DNA of 8,695 nucleotides from CALMFT01 sp964563595 (GTDB lineage Bacteria; Patescibacteriota; Gracilibacteria; Absconditabacterales; Absconditicoccaceae). The position numbers and the translations under genes were made by a program. Under the pieces are notes generated by a model. It worked only from the letters and a program-made list of their open reading frames with translations, made no database searches and was not told the DNA's origin. The DNA lies in NCBI GenBank assembly GCA_964563595.1, contig CAZLWR010000033.1, forward strand, positions 1 to 8,695, read 5' to 3'. Positions 6,317 to 8,695 of the stretch are shown in pieces. Position 1 is the stretch's first letter. Every line of letters begins with the position of its first letter.

Positions 6317-6600
6317 GCTATCACATTAAAAATTAAAAATAAGCAGATTTACACAAGTTTATTGCCAGCAGCTTATAATTTTGTCAGGCTTAAATTCAAC
6401 CAAAATGATTTGAAATGGATTGTCAAATAATTATGAGTTTACGTTATCATCGCTTCGTTTTTTACTTTGTGCCCTGCAATGTTGCAGGATCAGGTTATAT
6501 CAGTATTTCAATAGGAATTATTGATTCGTAAAACGTCAGTATGGATGGCTTGTTCCGATCTATCGGGCAATCACACTATTTATATTGTAGAAAATATCGA
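6317..6600. other. Divergent efp / rplK intergenic region (284 bp)
   Basis: No convincing gene. It must hold the promoters of efp (leftward) and of the ribosomal cluster (rightward). On the minus strand TTGAAT (complement of 6394-6399) is 16 bp from TATAAG (complement of 6372-6377), a plausible efp promoter. Rightward signals are weak (TTGTCA at 6420-6425 with TTATCA at 6444-6449, 18 bp apart). A frame open from ATG 6541 in phase with rplK is treated as leader. Confidence 0.55.
6473..6488. promoter_or_regulatory. Palindrome CCTGCAA-TG-TTGCAGG upstream of rplK
   Basis: Two perfect 7-bp arms with a 2-bp centre, about 115 bp before the L11 start. The near-absence of a loop suits a dimeric DNA-binding protein better than an RNA hairpin. 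It is not a known L1 or L11 autoregulatory site, so the role is inferred only. Confidence 0.35.
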
Positions 6601-7041
6601 ATGGCAGCAAAAAAAGTTTCAAAACAGTTTATTGTTTATGCAGCAGCGGGCAACGCTTCACCAAAGCCACCGCTAGGTCCTACCATGGGGCAAAATGGAG
6701 TACCAATAGGTATATTCATGAAAGAATTCAATGATCGCACTAGAGACATTCAACAAAAGTGGGGCGACGTAAAAGTACCTGCATTGGTAAGGGTCTATAT
6801 CGATAAATCTTTTGATTTCGAACTATTACCACCTATTACCAGTCATTTGATTTTGTCAAAGGCTTGAGTAAAAAAAGGTAGCAACACACCAAACAAAGTG
6901 AAACCAGGTAAAATTAGCATGGCAGATCTACGCCAAATCGCTGAAATGAAAAAACCAGTTATGAACACCGAAGACATAGACTCTATCGTGAAATCATTGC
7001 TTGGTACTGCAAAGTCATTGGGAATTGAAGTAGTAAACTAA
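6601..7041 (+). CDS. rplK: 50S ribosomal protein L11 (uL11)
   Basis: A 146-residue L11, which binds the GTPase-associated region of 23S rRNA at the base of the L7/L12 stalk. The N-terminal domain has the hallmark PPLGPTMGQNGVPIGIFMKEFN. The C-terminal rRNA-binding domain has GSNTPNKVKPGKISMADLRQ and ends SLLGTAKSLGIEVVN. TGA 6865-6867 is read as Gly in LSKAGVKKGS, exactly where L11 proteins carry a conserved Gly. I chose ATG 6601 (MAAKKVSKQF) rather than the in-frame ATG 6541, because L11 proteins begin just before this Lys-rich segment and the extra 20 residues have no counterpart. It is the first gene of an L11-L1-L9 cluster. No Shine-Dalgarno sequence. TAA 7039-7041. Confidence 0.97.
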
Positions 7042-7059
7042 CATACCAAGGCATCGGGA

Positions 7060-7081
7060 GACAATATAATATTTAATTGTC
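7060..7081 (+). promoter_or_regulatory. Inverted repeat in the rplK-rplA spacer
   Basis: GACAAT and ATTGTC (7060-7065 and 7076-7081) flank an AT-rich 10-bp loop that contains part of TATAAT (7065-7070). It is the main structure in the 75-bp spacer before L1. It could be a weak mRNA stem or an internal promoter, but no -35 element is visible. Confidence 0.25.
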
Positions 7082-7116
7082 GTTAGAACCGTATTTATTC
7101 AGATTATTATTCCATC

Positions 7117-7788
7117 ATGAACAAAAAATTTAAAGAAAAAGCAAAGCTTATTGAGAAAGGAAAACTCTACAGTATCGCTGAAGCAACAGAACTTATCAAA
7201 CAAGTAAGTTACAGCAAATTCGACGGATCAGTTGATGTTGCGATCAAAACGTATGCAGATCCCAAGTACAACGACCAAATGGTAAGAGGAACAGTCGTAT
7301 TACCACACGGCACAGGTAAAAAACTCAGAATCGCAGCATTTGTGAGCGACGATTTGTTTGACGAGGCAAGAAAAGCTGGTGCTAGTATAGTCGGAAATGC
7401 GAATCTTTTGAAAGACATTGAAGAGGGTAAGTTTGAATTTGATATCATGGTAACAACACAAGCCATGATCAAGGATCTTGCAAAAGTTGCAAAGGTATTA
7501 TGACCAAAAGGTCTTATGCCATCTCCAAAAACTGGAACAATCACCAATGACATTTCAGGGACAATTGAAGAGATACAAAAAGGTAGAGTGGAATACAAAC
7601 TTGATAAAACAGGAAACCTACATGTAGGCATTGGTAAAGTATCGTTTTCAGCGGATAAATTAGCAGACAATCTGAAAGCACTTCTTGCAAGTATTGAATC
7701 AGGTAAGCCAAGTGCCATAAAAGGTAAGTTGATCAAAAAAATAGTTCTTAGTGCCACTATGAGTCCAGGAGTATTGGTACAAAATTAA
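7117..7788 (+). CDS. rplA: 50S ribosomal protein L1 (uL1)
   Basis: A 223-residue L1, the protein of the mobile L1 stalk that guides deacylated tRNA out of the E site and, in many bacteria, represses its own L11-L1 mRNA. Seen are the N-terminal EATELIKQVSYSKFDGSVDV segment, the LPHGTGKKLRIAAFV strand of domain I, the GPKGLMPSPKTGTIT loop of domain II, and the C-terminal VLSATMSPGVLV. TGA 7501-7503 encodes the first Gly of GPKG, an invariant position and one of the best proofs of the recoding here. Without it the gene splits into a 128-residue and a 90-residue piece. ATG 7117 lies 75 bp after rplK; TAA 7786-7788. No Shine-Dalgarno sequence. Confidence 0.97.
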
Positions 7789-7812
7789 TTTTTAATTATT
7801 CATCTAATTAAC

Positions 7813-8262
7813 ATGAGAAAAATAGAAGTATTACTCCTCAAGGATTTCAAAACCTTGGGTAAAAAATATGATCTTGTCATGGTCAGACCTAGTTACGCTA
7901 AAAATGTACTCTTCCCACAAGAAGTCGCAAGATTTGCTGATCAAGGCACTCTCAACGATCTAAGAAACAAAATGGAATCTCATCGTAAGATCCAACAAAG
8001 TATTGTGGAGAAAATAAAAGCTATGCTCAAAGACCTAGGAGATAAAGGTATGAGTATCGCAGCGGATGCAAACGAAGCGGGGAAGCTCTATGGTCGTATT
8101 CATGCCAAAGATATCGCCGCTAAACTCAGTGAGACTTATAGCCTTGAAATAGATGTAGACTATGTTCATACAGCTGATATTGAAACACATGGTACCCACC
8201 AAATCCTCTTCAATGGAGAAGGCGTATCAGGAGAATTCACTTTACAAGTAACTGCTAAATAA
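7813..8262 (+). CDS. rplI: 50S ribosomal protein L9 (bL9)
   Basis: A 149-residue bL9, which binds near the base of the L1 stalk on 23S rRNA and influences frame maintenance. The N-terminal domain shows VLLLKDFKTLGKKYDLVMVR and the family segment SYAKNVLFPQEVA. A long polar connecting helix (about 45-75) follows, then the C-terminal domain (KLYGRIHAKDIAAKL, GTHQILFNGEGVSGEFTLQV). It is the only long gene here with no TGA codon, so it is intact under either code. ATG 7813 follows rplA by 24 AT-rich bp with no Shine-Dalgarno sequence. The place next to L1 is unusual: L10 and L7/L12 normally follow L1, and L9 normally sits with S6, SSB and S18. Confidence 0.96.
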   Translation: MRKIEVLLLKDFKTLGKKYDLVMVRPSYAKNVLFPQEVARFADQGTLNDLRNKMESHRKIQQSIVEKIKAMLKDLGDKGMSIAADANEAGKLYGRIHAKDIAAKLSETYSLEIDVDYVHTADIETHGTHQILFNGEGVSGEFTLQVTAK

Positions 8263-8270
8263 CAAGCCCT

Positions 8271-8651
8271 ATGCAAGACACAAACTCATTACTAATCATC
8301 TGACTTATTGTGTGATTGGTGGTGGGTTTTTTGCTGACAAAAATCTTCAGCATTAAACAGAACGTTAAAGATCGCCAAGCTAGCATCAAGGCATCGAAGG
8401 CGGTCATTCTTGGACATGCCAAAGAACAAATCGCACCGCTGTTACCGAACTTTCCTTATCATATCAAAGACATTGTGTTTATAGGGAAGTGATTTGATTA
8501 TTTGGTGCTTGACGGACTCAGCGAAGGAGATCTAAGACAAATTGTATTTGTAGAAATCAAAACCGGTTCTTCTCAACAAAATAGGAACGAAAGACAAATC
8601 GAAGCAACCATCAACAACAAGTTTGTAAAATATCATCTCATCAGATTATAA
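8271..8651 (+). CDS. Membrane-anchored Holliday junction resolvase-related endonuclease (Endonuc_Holl type)
   Basis: A 126-residue protein with an N-terminal membrane helix (residues 7-22, two of its glycines from TGA) and a nuclease-like domain. The segments KEQIAPLLPNFPYHIKDIVF, IGKGFDYLVLDGLSEGDLRQ and IVFVEIKTGSS match the pattern I know for the Endonuc_Holl family, described as related to archaeal Holliday junction resolvases. Asp76 and Glu95-Ile-Lys97 form the D...ExK metal site of the PD-(D/E)XK fold, with Glu52 as a possible third acidic residue. A third TGA gives Gly74, next to Asp76. ATG 8271 is 8 bp after rplI, so co-transcription with the ribosomal genes is likely. The fold is well supported; actual junction cleavage is unproven for such anchored forms. 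TAA 8649-8651. Confidence 0.85.
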
Positions 8652-8666
8652 TTTTTTGTACTACTC

Positions 8667-8695
8667 ATGGCACAAATTATTTTCAATAACACTGG
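8667..8695 (+). CDS. Start of a further gene (5' end only)
   Basis: ATG 8667, 15 bp after the nuclease stop, opens a frame to the window edge (MAQIIFNNT). This is too short to identify. Direction and spacing suggest it continues the ribosomal-nuclease operon. Confidence 0.4.

Noticed and set aside
6541..6600. Extended N-terminus of L11 from ATG 6541
   Set aside because: L11 proteins start at the Lys-rich segment that begins at 6601; the extra 20 residues have no family counterpart.
7209..7757. Long open frame of 182 codons antisense to rplA
   Set aside because: It is a shadow of the L1 gene; the L1 frame has clear homology and the antisense product resembles no family.
7117..7788. rplA, rplK, recA and efp as pseudogenes split by stop codons
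   Set aside because: All breaks are TGA at conserved Gly positions, and the frame continues perfectly after each, so this is recoding, not decay.
1..8695. UGA = Trp (code 4, Mycoplasma-like) instead of Gly
   Set aside because: The TGA sites in L1 GPKG, L11 KAG, RecA TTGG and the Nudix box are conserved glycines, and normal TGG codons serve Trp.

Overview
The window reads as a fragment of a Gracilibacteria / Absconditabacteria (BD1-5 / SR1, Patescibacteria or CPR) genome. UGA is used as a glycine codon (genetic code 25). With standard stops, RecA, ribosomal protein L1, L11, EF-P, a Nudix hydrolase, a DsbB-like protein and a J-protein all appear broken at TGA. Read as Gly, every one becomes a full-length protein, and the TGA codons fall on family-conserved glycines. 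I count about 34 in-frame TGA codons. TGG is still used for Trp, and every stop that can be assigned is TAA or TAG. The DNA is AT-rich, and most genes lack a clear Shine-Dalgarno sequence. Positions 5529-5628 are an N-filled assembly gap.

Layout. 3-287 (+) is the 3' end of an unknown protein. Convergent to it lies a minus-strand block: a DsbB/BdbC-like disulfide oxidoreductase (294-767) preceded by a 94-residue helical protein (772-1056), then a rho-independent terminator (1074-1103) that closes the next transcription unit, a Nudix hydrolase (1125-1556) downstream of recA (1571-2650). A 340-bp leader rich in dyads separates recA from a class B J-domain co-chaperone (2991-3920), which has its own terminator (2929-2961).

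The middle of the window is small and less familiar. It holds a five-helix membrane protein (4135-4704, +), a 69-residue helical protein (4734-4943, +), and a small membrane protein on the minus strand (5260 leftward) with a good promoter and terminator but no in-frame stop where one is expected. A signal-anchored protein interrupted by the assembly gap follows (5405-5696, -), then EF-P (5762-6316, -).

The right part is a plus-strand translation cluster: L11 (6601-7041), L1 (7117-7788), L9 (7813-8262), a membrane-anchored nuclease related to Holliday junction resolvases (8271-8651), and the first codons of another gene (8667 onward). L10 and L7/L12, the usual neighbours of L11-L1, are not there.

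No mobile element, CRISPR array, tRNA or rRNA was seen. The content is mostly core housekeeping (recombination and repair, protein folding, disulfide formation, translation) plus several lineage-specific small or membrane proteins. The clearest biology is the UGA=Gly recoding. Secondary points of interest are an over-represented 9-mer TCAGATTAT, an EF-P with Arg at the tip, the unusual L11-L1-L9-nuclease order, and the small membrane gene whose only natural end is a UGA.
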